A DNA stretch of 16,303 bases, taken from positions 1-16,303 of the forward strand of contig DATDGI010000170.1 of assembly GCA_036522155.1 (NCBI GenBank), written 5' to 3'. The first letter of the stretch is position 1; each line of letters starts with the position of its first letter. Of this stretch, positions 6,733 to 14,170 are shown piece by piece. The notes under the pieces were generated by a model. The model did not search any database, was not told where the DNA came from, and saw only the letters and a list, made by a program, of their open reading frames with translations. This stretch comes from UBA9676 sp036522155. GTDB lineage: Bacteria; Actinomycetota; Actinomycetes; Streptosporangiales; Streptosporangiaceae. A program made the translations under genes and the position numbers.

Positions 6733-7956
6733 ATGATGAGCGTGCCGCAGGTCCCGCGCCGGTCACGATGGGCGGTTCCGGCCGGTCTCATTGCCCTGGT
6801 CGTGGTGACCGCCGTGGCCACGGCCGGTGCCGCCGCCGCGTCGCCGTCCCTGCCCGCCCGTACCCCGGCCCAGCTGCTCACCGCGCTGGCGACCCACGCG
6901 GGCTCGCCGCCGCCGATGAGCGGGCAGATCGTGGTGACGGCCGACCTCGGCATCCCGCAGCTGCCCGGCCAGGCGAACCCATCGTCGGTCCTGTCCATGC
7001 TGACCGGCTCGCACACCATCAACCTGTCCTACGCCGACGCCAAGCACGTCCGGCTGGCCCTGCCCGTGCCGCTGGGCGAGACCGACGTGATCCGCAACGG
7101 CAGCACCGCCTGGATCTGGCAGAGCAGCTCGGACTCGGTGACCCGGATCACCCTGCCCGCGCATAGCGCGGCGCAGGGTGCGGCCGGGCCGCTCGGCGCG
7201 CCCGCCCCCGGTGGCACGCCCAGCCCGGGCCCGTCCCCGCTCACGCCCCAGCAGGCCGTGCAGCAGCTGCTCACGGCGATCGGGCCGAGCACCAGCGTCA
7301 CCACCGGCGCCACGACCACCGTGGCCGGCGAGGACGCTTACCAGCTCGTGGTCGCGCCCAGGGACGGCCGCTCGCTGATCGGCTCGGTGGTCATCGCGCT
7401 GGACGCCAGCCACCCCGGCGTCGTGCTCAGCGTGCAGGTGTTCCCGCGCGGCGCGAAGAATGCCGCCTTCTCCGAGGGATTCAGCTCGGTCACCTTCGCC
7501 ACCCCGCCGGCCAGCACGTTCGACTTCACCCCGCCGCACGGCGCCACCGTGAACGTGGTGAACCCGGCCTCAAAGATGTCCGGCCAGCCGGCCAGCCCGC
7601 AGCCGCAGCAGCCGCCGGTGTCCGGGGTGAAGGTCATCGGCAAGGACTGGCTATCCGTCCTTGAGCTGCCCGCCTCGGTGCTGACTGGGCTGGCCAGCGG
7701 GGGTAACGTGGCCGCCGCCGTGGGCCAGGCGGCCCAGTCGGCAGCCGCTGGGCCCGGTTCCGGCCCGGGCGGGAACATCAGCAGCGGGGCCATCTGGGAC
7801 GCCCTGCTGAAGTCGGCCACCAACGTCCACGGCAACTGGGGCAGCGGCCAGCTGGTGAGCACCAGCCTGCTGTCCATACTGATCACGAACGGTCACGTCT
7901 TCGTCGGCGCGGTCGAGCCGTCCGTGCTGTACGACGCGGCGGCGCAGGCCGGGTGA
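6733..7956 (+). CDS. Exported LolA/RseB-like protein
   Basis: This is a 407-residue secreted or membrane-tethered protein. Residues 1-37 form a signal sequence: RRSR, then a hydrophobic stretch ending AGAAAAS. No lipobox Cys is present. Residues about 45-275 resemble the LolA/RseB half-barrel found in many actinobacterial envelope proteins: VRNGSTAWIWQSSSDSVTR and AYQLVVAPRDGRSLIGSV are typical beta-hairpin pieces, with a Pro/Ala linker at 144-172. A second Pro/Gln linker (283-298) leads to a C-terminal part that ends SILITNGHVFVGAVEPSVLY. Such folds bind lipid or hydrophobic ligands or sense envelope state. Its stop overlaps the ABC ATPase start by 4 bases, so the three genes probably form one transport or sensing unit. 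The start has ATGATG; TGAGG at 6723-6727 allows 6733 or 6736. The fold assignment is moderate. Confidence 0.85.
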   Translation: MMSVPQVPRRSRWAVPAGLIALVVVTAVATAGAAAASPSLPARTPAQLLTALATHAGSPPPMSGQIVVTADLGIPQLPGQANPSSVLSMLTGSHTINLSYADAKHVRLALPVPLGETDVIRNGSTAWIWQSSSDSVTRITLPAHSAAQGAAGPLGAPAPGGTPSPGPSPLTPQQAVQQLLTAIGPSTSVTTGATTTVAGEDAYQLVVAPRDGRSLIGSVVIALDASHPGVVLSVQVFPRGAKNAAFSEGFSSVTFATPPASTFDFTPPHGATVNVVNPASKMSGQPASPQPQQPPVSGVKVIGKDWLSVLELPASVLTGLASGGNVAAAVGQAAQSAAAGPGSGPGGNISSGAIWDALLKSATNVHGNWGSGQLVSTSLLSILITNGHVFVGAVEPSVLYDAAAQAG

Positions 7957-8963
7957 GCGCGGCAACGGGCGGCACCGAAGCCCTGGTGAGCAGCGCCGCC
8001 GCTGCTCCGGTGAGCGTGGTGCCGGTGGACTCCGACGGCCTCGCGGTCACGACCCGCGAGCTGACCAAGCGGTTCCGCCGCCAGCTCGCCGTGGACGGGC
8101 TCGGCCTCGCCGTTCCCCGCGGGTCGGTGTACGGGTTCCTCGGCCCGAACGGGTCAGGGAAGACCACCACGATCCGGATGCTGCTCGGGCTCATCTACCC
8201 CGACCACGGCCACGTCGCGCTGCTCGGCCAGCCGATCCCGGGCGCGGCGGTCAGGGTACTGCCCCGGGTGGGCTCGCTGGTGGAAGGGCCCGCCTTCTAC
8301 ACCTACCTGTCCGGGCGGGCCAACCTGGCCCGGATCGATGCCGCCGACCGGACCGCCGACCCGGGCACCGCGCGCGCCCGGATCGGCGCCGCGCTGGACC
8401 GGGTCGGGCTGCTGTCCGCCGCCGGGAAGCGCTACCGGGCCTACTCGCTGGGCATGAAGCAGCGGCTGGCGATCGCCGCCAGCCTGCTCAAGCCGCGCGA
8501 ACTGATCATCCTGGACGAGCCCACCAACGGCCTGGATCCGCAGGGCACCCGGGAGGTCCGCGCCCTGATCAGGGAGATCGCCACCGATGGCGTGACCGTG
8601 CTGGTCTCGTCTCATCTGCTGGCCGAGGTCGAGCAGATTTGCACCCATGTGGGGGTGATGCGGACCGGGCGGCTGGTGTTCCAGGGCAGCCTGGAGGAGC
8701 TGCGCAGCCGGGGCAGCCTCCGGATCGTCGTCCGTACGGCCCAGCCGGAAGCGGCCGCGAAGGTGCTGGCGGGCCTCGGGCTGGCCGACATCCAGTCCGC
8801 TGATGGCGAGGTCAGCGCCCTGCTGGCCAGCCAGACGCCCGAGCAGATCTGCCGGGAGCTGGTGCTGGCCGACGTTGGCGTGGCCGGGCTGGAAACGCCC
8901 CGGCCCAACCTGGAGGACCTGTTCGTCGGGCTGACCGGAGAGGGATTCGATGTCGACGGCTGA
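7953..8963 (+). CDS. ABC transporter ATP-binding protein (BcrA/DrrA-like)
   Basis: This 336-residue ATPase powers an ABC-2 type membrane exporter. Walker A is GPNGSGKT (64-71), the signature is YSLGMKQ (164-170), Walker B is LIILDEP (184-190) and the switch His is His221. At the Q-loop position the sequence is LVEGPAFY, with Glu111 in place of Gln, as in BcrA-type and lantibiotic-immunity (LanF) ATPases. About 30 N-terminal residues precede the domain and are poor in structure; the GTG start is taken because it overlaps the upstream stop (GTGA), but later GTG codons at 7986 or 8010 are possible. A C-terminal extension of about 90 residues is usual in this family. The permease overlaps by 14 bases. 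The substrate cannot be read from sequence. Confidence 0.95.
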   Translation: MSAATGGTEALVSSAAAAPVSVVPVDSDGLAVTTRELTKRFRRQLAVDGLGLAVPRGSVYGFLGPNGSGKTTTIRMLLGLIYPDHGHVALLGQPIPGAAVRVLPRVGSLVEGPAFYTYLSGRANLARIDAADRTADPGTARARIGAALDRVGLLSAAGKRYRAYSLGMKQRLAIAASLLKPRELIILDEPTNGLDPQGTREVRALIREIATDGVTVLVSSHLLAEVEQICTHVGVMRTGRLVFQGSLEELRSRGSLRIVVRTAQPEAAAKVLAGLGLADIQSADGEVSALLASQTPEQICRELVLADVGVAGLETPRPNLEDLFVGLTGEGFDVDG

Positions 8964-9864
8964 CACCGCCACCGTCCCGGCCGCTGGCCCGGCTGACCTC
9001 GCCGGCGCCGGCGCGGGTACCGGCACCGCGGCCCGCGGCCCGGTGCCGGCCTGGCTGCGGCTGTTCCGGTCGGAGCTGCGGCTGATCTTCGGCCGGCTGC
9101 GTAACCTGGCCCTGCTGGCGGCCGTCGCCGCGCTGCCGGTGCTGATCGGGATCGCGCTGCGGCTGGCCAAACCGCAGGGCGCCGGCGGGCCGGCGTCCTC
9201 GTTCATCGACCAGCTGGCCGGCAACGGGGTGTTCCTGTCCCTCATCGCGCTCACCATCATGCTGGCGCTGGTGCTGCCGCTGACGGTGGCCGTGGTGTCC
9301 GGCGACTCGGTGGCCGGCGAGGCGGGCAGCGGCACACTGCGCAACCTGCTCACCGTCCCCGCTGGCCGGGCCAGGCTGCTCAGCGTTAAGTATGCCGCGA
9401 TTGTGATCTTCGCCCTGACCGCGTGCACAGTGGTGGTGGTGGCGTCGCTGGCGGCGGGCGCGGCCCTGTTCCCGATCGGTCCGGTGACGCTGCTGTCCGG
9501 CAACACCGTCCCGCTCGCGGATGGGCTGGTGCGGGTGCTGTTCGTCACCCTCTACGTGGCCGCCGCCCTGTCCGCGCTCGGCGCCATCGGGCTGGCGATC
9601 TCGACGTTCACCGAGCACCCCATCGGCGCCATCGCGGCCATCTTGATGATCGGGCTGATCAGCGAGGTCGCCGACAACATCCCGCAGTTCGCGGTGGTGC
9701 AGCCGTACCTGCCCACCCACTGGTGGCTGAAGTTCGACTCCCTGCTGCGCTCGCCGATCGCCACCGGCGACCTGCTGCACGGGCTCCTCTCGTTCGGCCT
9801 CTACATCGTGATCTTCTGCTCGATCGCCTGGGCCCGGTTCAGCAGCACCGACGTCACCGCCTGA
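8950..9864 (+). CDS. ABC-2 type transporter permease
   Basis: This is a 304-residue integral membrane protein, the partner of the upstream ATPase. After an Ala/Gly-rich 30-residue leader, RLFRSELRLIFGRLRN marks the cytoplasmic start, followed by about six hydrophobic segments. The loop VSGDSVAGEAGSGTLRNLLT is the conserved EAGSGTLR motif of ABC-2 permeases that contacts the ATPase, and RLLSVKY follows it. WARFSSTDV near the end matches the usual F-x-x-x-D end of this family. The ATG is preceded by GGAGAGG and lies inside the ATPase gene, so the two are translationally coupled. The gene ends six bases before the convergent secreted propeller gene. Confidence 0.93.
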   Translation: MSTADTATVPAAGPADLAGAGAGTGTAARGPVPAWLRLFRSELRLIFGRLRNLALLAAVAALPVLIGIALRLAKPQGAGGPASSFIDQLAGNGVFLSLIALTIMLALVLPLTVAVVSGDSVAGEAGSGTLRNLLTVPAGRARLLSVKYAAIVIFALTACTVVVVASLAAGAALFPIGPVTLLSGNTVPLADGLVRVLFVTLYVAAALSALGAIGLAISTFTEHPIGAIAAILMIGLISEVADNIPQFAVVQPYLPTHWWLKFDSLLRSPIATGDLLHGLLSFGLYIVIFCSIAWARFSSTDVTA

Positions 9865-9894
9865 CCCCCCTCACGTGCCCGTCCCGGTCAGCGG
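9857..9894. terminator. Hairpin over the convergent gene ends
   Basis: CCG(c)CTGACC at 9857-9866 pairs with GGTCAGCGG at 9886-9894, giving nine base pairs with one bulged C and a 19-base loop. The permease stop lies in the left arm and the propeller stop in the loop, so one structure could end both transcripts. No T-tract is present. Confidence 0.4.
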
Positions 9895-12519
9895 CACGGC
9901 CAGGCTGTGGGTGCCGAGCCGGTCGGCCCACACGATCCGGTAGCTGGCGGCGAACGCGCCCCGGTGCCGCGGGACAAACGAGACCAGGATGTTCAGCCGG
10001 TAGCCCGGGCTCAGGGGCAGGCCCGCTGGTATCCCGTAGATCGTGCCGTACGGTGCGGCGAGCCGTGTGGACTGCTCGATGGTGGCGGGCAGGTTGCCGG
10101 CGTTGAAGAGGGTCAGGGTGGCCACCGCCCGCTTGCCCGGAGCCACCCGCCCGAACCGCAGGCGCCTCGGGGAGACGGTCATGGCGCTCTGCGCCGCCCG
10201 CCCCGAGCCGGACATGGTGACCGCGGCTATCGTCCCGCTGCTCCCGGCCACGGTGATCGAGCTGGAAGCCGGCCCCGGCTGGCCCGGGGCGAAGGTGACC
10301 TCCACCACGATCGACCCGCCCGGCTGGATCCGGGTGCCCGGCGTGGGCAGACCGGACGCCGTGAACGGCCCGGACGGGCCGGTGACGCTGGTCACGGTCT
10401 GGGTGGTGCTGCCGCTGTTGGTGAGGTCGGTGGTCTGCACGGCCGGGGTCCCGATCGGCACCGCGCCGGAGGGCTCACCGGAGGTAGAGAAGGTGAAGAC
10501 CAGCGCGGCCGGGGACGCGTACAGCCCGGCCCGGATGCCGTTGCCAACCAGCGGCACCGCTACCGGGCCGAACCGGGACCGGGTGGCGAACGACAGGCTG
10601 CCGGTCACCCCGCCCGGCGACCGCGGCGTGAACCGCATCGGCACCTGCAGCCGGTCGCCGCGGGACAGCACCACCGGCAGCCTGACCACGGTGGGATGGC
10701 CGCCACGGGCCGTGGTCTTGGTGACCGGGCCGGCCGAGAACGGGTCAGGCGTGGTGGCCGAGCTCACGGTGACGCCCGTCACCGTGACCCGGGCCAGCGC
10801 GGTGGCGGTGACCGTCCGCCGGGCCGCCGCGCCGACCGTGGCCTGGCCGAAGCTGACCTGGCCGCTGGTGGCGAGCGGGGCGGCGCGGGTGCTGCCGAAC
10901 CCGAACACACGCCCCCTGGTCCCCACGTACACCCGGCCGTTGTCGGTGGCGGGCACGGTGAACTTGGTCGCCCGCCCGATCGCCGCGGACCAGATGGTGT
11001 GCAGCGAGCACTGGCTATGGCAGCCGGCCGGGGGCACGCCCGGGAAGGCGTCCAGGGTGCCGCCCGCGCCCGTCTTGCCGTCGACGCCGACCACCCACAC
11101 CACCGCCGACGCCGGATTCGTCCCGTTCGAGCTGACCACCGGCGACCCGGAGCTGTAGCCGAACCGGAACGCGCTGTTCGCGACGTCGGTGAGGACCGGC
11201 CGGTGCCCGTGCACCGCCAGCTTCAGCCACCGCAGGTTGTCGGTCCGGCCCAGGTAGTAGACGTAGTCGTGGGCCCGGCGGGAGTTCCCGGCGGTAACGG
11301 TGGCGGTGTCGCCGAACGCGGCCGGGTGCCCGTACTGCGCGCCGTAGGGGCCGGCCAGGCTGACGGCCGCGTTGCTGGACAGATGACGGCCGCCCAGGTG
11401 ATTCCGGTTGAGCAGGAAGATCTGGCCGTCCTTGCCCGACTGCACGAGCAGGTCCGGGTAGCGGCGGGAGCCGAACGGGAGACCGACCGGGCCGCCGGAA
11501 CCGAAGTCGATGTCGCCCGCGTCCAGGTGCGGCGCGTCCTGCGGGCTGAAAAAGTCCTGGGCGGTGAGCGTGCCGTTACCCGCGACCGCCAGCCGGATCA
11601 CCGATTCGGCCAGCTGGCCGGGCGGGGCGTCGCCGGGGCCAGGGCCGGGGGAGACGCCGTTCCCGGTGGCGACGAAGATCCGGCCGGGCCCGTCCGACAT
11701 CACCCCGCCGCCGCCCTGCCAGATGCCGGCCATCTGATCGGTCAGTCCGGTCTCGTCGCTCCACAGGGCCACCCGGCGGGTGGTGGGATTGATGCTGGCC
11801 ACATAGCCGTCGTAGGGCGACTGGTCGCAGTGCGATCCGAAGGCGGCGTAGATCCAGCCGTTCATCAGCAGCAGGCCGGGCCGCTGGAACTGGTCGAAGG
11901 CGCTGAACCGGACGCGGTGGTCGTTGCTGGCCCGGCCGTGGATGAGGATCACCGACGTGACGTGCCCGGTGACGGCATTGATCCCGAACAGGTGAAACGC
12001 CGCGTTCGCCCCGCCACTTCTGGCGGTTTCCGCCACCGCGTACACCGTCCCGTTGGCCGGGTCGTAGACCGGCGTGCCGGTGACGCCCACGTGCGGCGCC
12101 AGGTCGGTGCAGCCGTCCGCGGAGGTGTCGAAGGGGCGGCCGAGCCGGACGTGCCAGTGCACCCGGCCGGTGAGGGCGTCGATGCCGTACACCCAGTCGT
12201 TCTCGGTGGCGGCGACGACGATGCCGCCAGCCACCAGCGGCTGCGCGTAGACCTGCCCGCTGACCCGGGTGGAGAAGAGCCGCCGGAAGGTCCCGCTGCG
12301 CAGCACCGCCGGGGACAGGCCCGGCTCGGCCGGATCCCAGCCGGTGCGCAGGCCATTCTGCGAGATGGTGACCTCGTCCGCCCGGGCCGGTGTGGCCGGC
12401 CCGGCGGCCAGCAGGGCGCCAGCGGCGGGCAGGGCCGCCAGCAGGAACAGCAGGACCAGCCCCAGGGCCGTCCCCCGCCGGAACGGCGTGCGGGCACTCA
12501 GGTACCCCCCCTTGAGCAT
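9871..12519 (-). CDS. Secreted PQQ-like beta-propeller protein with three Ig-like C-terminal repeats
   Basis: This is an 882-residue exported protein. A signal peptide (FRRGTALGLVLLFLLAAL core) ends near ATPARA-DE. The next 500 or so residues show quinoprotein/PQQ-like propeller blades: VYGIDALTGRVHWHV, GTVYAVAET, LFGINAVTGHV, YVASINPTTRRVALW, DGQIFLLNRNHLGG and DNGRVYVGTRGRVFGF. Five Cys (two in PAGCHSQCSLH) suit a secreted protein. Three repeats of the ASPM/SPD-2/Hydin (choice-of-anchor D) kind follow, at about 549-664, 667-776 and 781-882; each starts with an F-G or F-x-F strand and ends with a V-P/T-x-x-G-x-G pattern. Such repeats are usually spacers or adhesion modules. Enzyme activity is not shown. 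GTG at 12525 is an in-frame alternative; ATG 12519 sits eight bases from AAGGG and is preferred. Confidence 0.92.
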   Translation of the reverse strand: MLKGGYLSARTPFRRGTALGLVLLFLLAALPAAGALLAAGPATPARADEVTISQNGLRTGWDPAEPGLSPAVLRSGTFRRLFSTRVSGQVYAQPLVAGGIVVAATENDWVYGIDALTGRVHWHVRLGRPFDTSADGCTDLAPHVGVTGTPVYDPANGTVYAVAETARSGGANAAFHLFGINAVTGHVTSVILIHGRASNDHRVRFSAFDQFQRPGLLLMNGWIYAAFGSHCDQSPYDGYVASINPTTRRVALWSDETGLTDQMAGIWQGGGGVMSDGPGRIFVATGNGVSPGPGPGDAPPGQLAESVIRLAVAGNGTLTAQDFFSPQDAPHLDAGDIDFGSGGPVGLPFGSRRYPDLLVQSGKDGQIFLLNRNHLGGRHLSSNAAVSLAGPYGAQYGHPAAFGDTATVTAGNSRRAHDYVYYLGRTDNLRWLKLAVHGHRPVLTDVANSAFRFGYSSGSPVVSSNGTNPASAVVWVVGVDGKTGAGGTLDAFPGVPPAGCHSQCSLHTIWSAAIGRATKFTVPATDNGRVYVGTRGRVFGFGSTRAAPLATSGQVSFGQATVGAAARRTVTATALARVTVTGVTVSSATTPDPFSAGPVTKTTARGGHPTVVRLPVVLSRGDRLQVPMRFTPRSPGGVTGSLSFATRSRFGPVAVPLVGNGIRAGLYASPAALVFTFSTSGEPSGAVPIGTPAVQTTDLTNSGSTTQTVTSVTGPSGPFTASGLPTPGTRIQPGGSIVVEVTFAPGQPGPASSSITVAGSSGTIAAVTMSGSGRAAQSAMTVSPRRLRFGRVAPGKRAVATLTLFNAGNLPATIEQSTRLAAPYGTIYGIPAGLPLSPGYRLNILVSFVPRHRGAFAASYRIVWADRLGTHSLAVPLTGTGT

Positions 12520-12736
12520 GTGCACATCCCTTCGGTTCAGGGGAGTTACGCCAATTCAAGGGGGGCTATAACTGAATGCAGTCAGAGAGTAACTGCTGGT
12601 AAAAATAGCCCCGCATCCGGGGGGTCATCAGGACACGGGTGGACATCGGATGAGGTCGCCTGCCAGCCTGGAATCCGCTGATCTGCCGGGCATTCCTGCT
12701 CTGCCCGGTCCGGGTCACTGGGCAGGAGGTGGGGCC
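12520..12736. promoter_or_regulatory. Divergent intergenic region with AACT/AGTT repeats
   Basis: This 217-base region separates the divergent propeller and OsmC genes and contains a locally AT-richer core (12541-12610). TAACTG occurs at 12569-12574 and 12590-12595, exactly 21 bases (two helical turns) apart. AGTTAC (12544-12549) and GTAACT (12589-12594) form an inverted pair. TATAAC at 12567-12572 and TAAAAAT at 12600-12606 are possible -10 elements for the rightward gene, without good -35 partners. Promoters for both genes must lie here; the exact sites are unsure. Confidence 0.4.
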
Positions 12737-13249
12737 GTGGACAGCGCCGGGCTACGGGCCGTGCAGCAGCCGCTGAAGGATGCCTACCGGGAGGACCCCC
12801 ACCGGGCGGTGATCACCCTGCGGGCGCAGGGCCGGCTCGGCGAAGAGGACGTGAGCTGCTCCGTGGCGACCGGCCAGGCGCTGGCCGTGGCGGGCCTGCA
12901 TCCCGCCAGCGGCGGCGACGGCTCGCTGGCCTGCTCGGGCGACATGCTGCTGCAGGCCCTGGTGGCCTGCGCCGGGGTCACCCTGCGGGCGGTGGCCACC
13001 TCGCTGGGGATCCCGGTCACCGCGGGCACCGTCCGTGCCGAGGGTGACCTGGACTTCCGGGGGACGCTGGGGGTGAGCAAGGACGCACCGGTCGGGTTCA
13101 CCGCCATCAGGCTCGGTTTTGAGCTGGAGACCGATGCCAGCCAGGAGCAGATCGCGACGCTGCTCAGGCTCACCGAGCGGTACTGCGTGGTCTACCAGAC
13201 CCTCGCTCACCCGGTGCCGGTGGCAACGGGTCTCACGGCGGCGGGGTAG
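12737..13249 (+). CDS. OsmC/Ohr family thiol peroxidase-like protein
   Basis: This 170-residue protein has the OsmC fold, whose members reduce organic hydroperoxides with a pair of cysteines. The first active-site Cys lies in LLQALVACAGVTLRAVA, at the start of the central helix; the second is in TERYCVVYQTL near the C-terminus, as in the family. ITLRAQGRLGEEDVSCSV is the N-terminal sheet, and FRGTLGVSKDAPVGFTAIRL is the middle hairpin. An Arg for peroxide binding is plausible but not assigned. The GTG at 12737 follows AGGAGG (12724-12729) with seven-base spacing; the frame is open further upstream to 12650, but that start has no such site. The gene stands alone. The role as peroxide or organic-acid stress enzyme follows from the family. 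Confidence 0.9.
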   Translation: MDSAGLRAVQQPLKDAYREDPHRAVITLRAQGRLGEEDVSCSVATGQALAVAGLHPASGGDGSLACSGDMLLQALVACAGVTLRAVATSLGIPVTAGTVRAEGDLDFRGTLGVSKDAPVGFTAIRLGFELETDASQEQIATLLRLTERYCVVYQTLAHPVPVATGLTAAG

Positions 13250-13288
13250 GCCCCTGCCGCCGTCCGTCCGCCGGTGCGGGCGGGGCCG

Positions 13289-13450
13289 CTAGTGCGAGTG
13301 TCTCCGCAAGGCGCCGCCGAGCCGCACGACCACGAGCAGGATCACGGCCGCAAGCGCGATCCAGAACAGGAAGTGCAGCGCGGAGATCACCAGCGAGATG
13401 ACCGCGAAGGCGACCAGCACACCGAGAATGATGAGGATCAGACGTCCCAT
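13289..13450 (-). CDS. Small two-helix hydrophobic protein
   Basis: This 53-residue protein is almost wholly hydrophobic: two segments (about 3-23 and 25-46) joined by SALHF, then a basic end GGALRRHSH. It resembles the short 'hydrophobic proteins' found widely in actinomycetes, whose role is unknown. The start ATG (complement of 13448-13450) sits just downstream of an AT-rich stretch; there is no good ribosome binding site, and a promoter-like pair places transcription within a few bases of the ATG, so a leaderless message is possible. The frame is open further upstream into the sigma factor gene, but the codons there read as shadow. It is divergent from the sigma factor, with 216 bases between. 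Confidence 0.7.
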   Translation of the reverse strand: MGRLILIILGVLVAFAVISLVISALHFLFWIALAAVILLVVVRLGGALRRHSH

Positions 13451-13460
13451 ATGAACACGA

Positions 13461-13489
13461 TATATCTCTTTTGCCAATAACGGGAACAA
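13461..13489 (-). promoter_or_regulatory. Candidate promoter of the small hydrophobic protein
   Basis: On the minus strand TTGTTC (13489-13484) and GATATA (13466-13461) are 17 bases apart. The -10 ends ten bases before the ATG at 13450, which predicts an almost leaderless transcript. This is the most AT-rich spot in the window. Confidence 0.4.
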
Positions 13490-13611
13490 CGGCGCGGGCC
13501 GGCGGGCGGGCCGGCTCCGGCCGGGACGCTGTGACCGGCTCCGGTCCGGGCGCGGCACGCCGGGTACCGGAAGCAGCACGGGCACCGGACTGGCCGCTTC
13601 CTCGCCGGCTG

Positions 13612-13640
13612 TGCAACCTTCTGGCCACATCCTGTTCTCT
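13612..13640 (+). promoter_or_regulatory. Candidate ECF-type promoter of the sigma factor gene
   Basis: TGCAACCTT (13612-13620) is followed about 14 bases later by TGTTCTCT (13633-13640). A -35 of the GCAACC kind with a short GT-rich -10 is typical of promoters read by SigE-family ECF factors, so the gene may control itself. The match is by eye. Confidence 0.4.
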
Positions 13641-13666
13641 GGCTGGGTAGAGCAGAGGAGGTAGCC

Positions 13667-14170
13667 GTGGACGACGGCGCGGCGGCGGAGTTCAGCGACT
13701 TCGCGCACAGCCGCTGGCCGCGCCTGGTCCGGCTGGCCTATGGCATCACGGGTGACCGTGGCCTGGCCGAGGACCTCGCCCAGACCGCGCTGGCGAACGC
13801 GTACGCCGCCTGGTCGCGGGTCCGCCGGGCCGATGATCCCGACGCCTACCTGCGGCGGATCGTGCTTAACGCGCACCGGGGCGGGTTCAGGAAGCGCCGC
13901 GTCAGCGAGCAGTTGCGGGACGCCCCGCCGGATGCCGCCGTCCCGGATCCGGCCAGCCTGCACGGCGAGCGCGCGGCCGTGATCGCCGCCCTGCTCACGC
14001 TGCCCCGCAGGCAGCGTGAGGTGCTGGTGCTGAGGTACTGGCTGGACCTGACCGAGGCGCAGGTCGCAGCGACCCTCGGCTGCTCGGTGGGGAACGTCAA
14101 GAGCCAGGCCTCCCGTGCGCTGGCCAAGCTCAGGGCCAGTGCGGAACTCGCGGATTGGGGCAGCCGGTGA
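13667..14170 (+). CDS. SigE-family ECF RNA polymerase sigma factor
   Basis: This 167-residue protein has the two domains of an extracytoplasmic-function sigma factor. Region 2 (about 8-75) includes RLVRLAYGITGDRGLAEDLAQTAL and the core-binding and -10 recognition part WSRVRRADDPDAYLRRIVLN. Region 4 (about 105-160) includes LPRRQREVLVLRYWLDLTE, and the helix-turn-helix VAATLGCSVGNVKSQASRALAKLR reads the -35 element. The pattern 'EDLAQTAL' and 'NVKSQASRAL' is characteristic of the actinobacterial SigE family. The GTG start lies five bases after AGAGGAGG (13654-13661). The next gene overlaps by 4 bases (GTGA), which suggests a functional partner such as an anti-sigma or envelope protein. The signal it answers to is unknown. 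Confidence 0.94.
   Translation: MDDGAAAEFSDFAHSRWPRLVRLAYGITGDRGLAEDLAQTALANAYAAWSRVRRADDPDAYLRRIVLNAHRGGFRKRRVSEQLRDAPPDAAVPDPASLHGERAAVIAALLTLPRRQREVLVLRYWLDLTEAQVAATLGCSVGNVKSQASRALAKLRASAELADWGSR

Noticed and set aside
12008..12038. GGCGGTTTCCGCC-type inverted repeat
   Set aside because: It lies inside the propeller coding sequence and is short; no regulatory role can be supported.
9907..12681. Open frame of 924 codons on the plus strand opposite the propeller gene
   Set aside because: The composition is Gly/Arg/Pro-rich with no motif. The minus-strand frame has a signal peptide, propeller blades and Ig-like repeats, so only that one is real.
13451..13963. Upstream extension of the small hydrophobic protein frame on the minus strand
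   Set aside because: It runs antisense through the sigma factor gene without any domain. The ATG at 13450 gives a compact two-helix protein.
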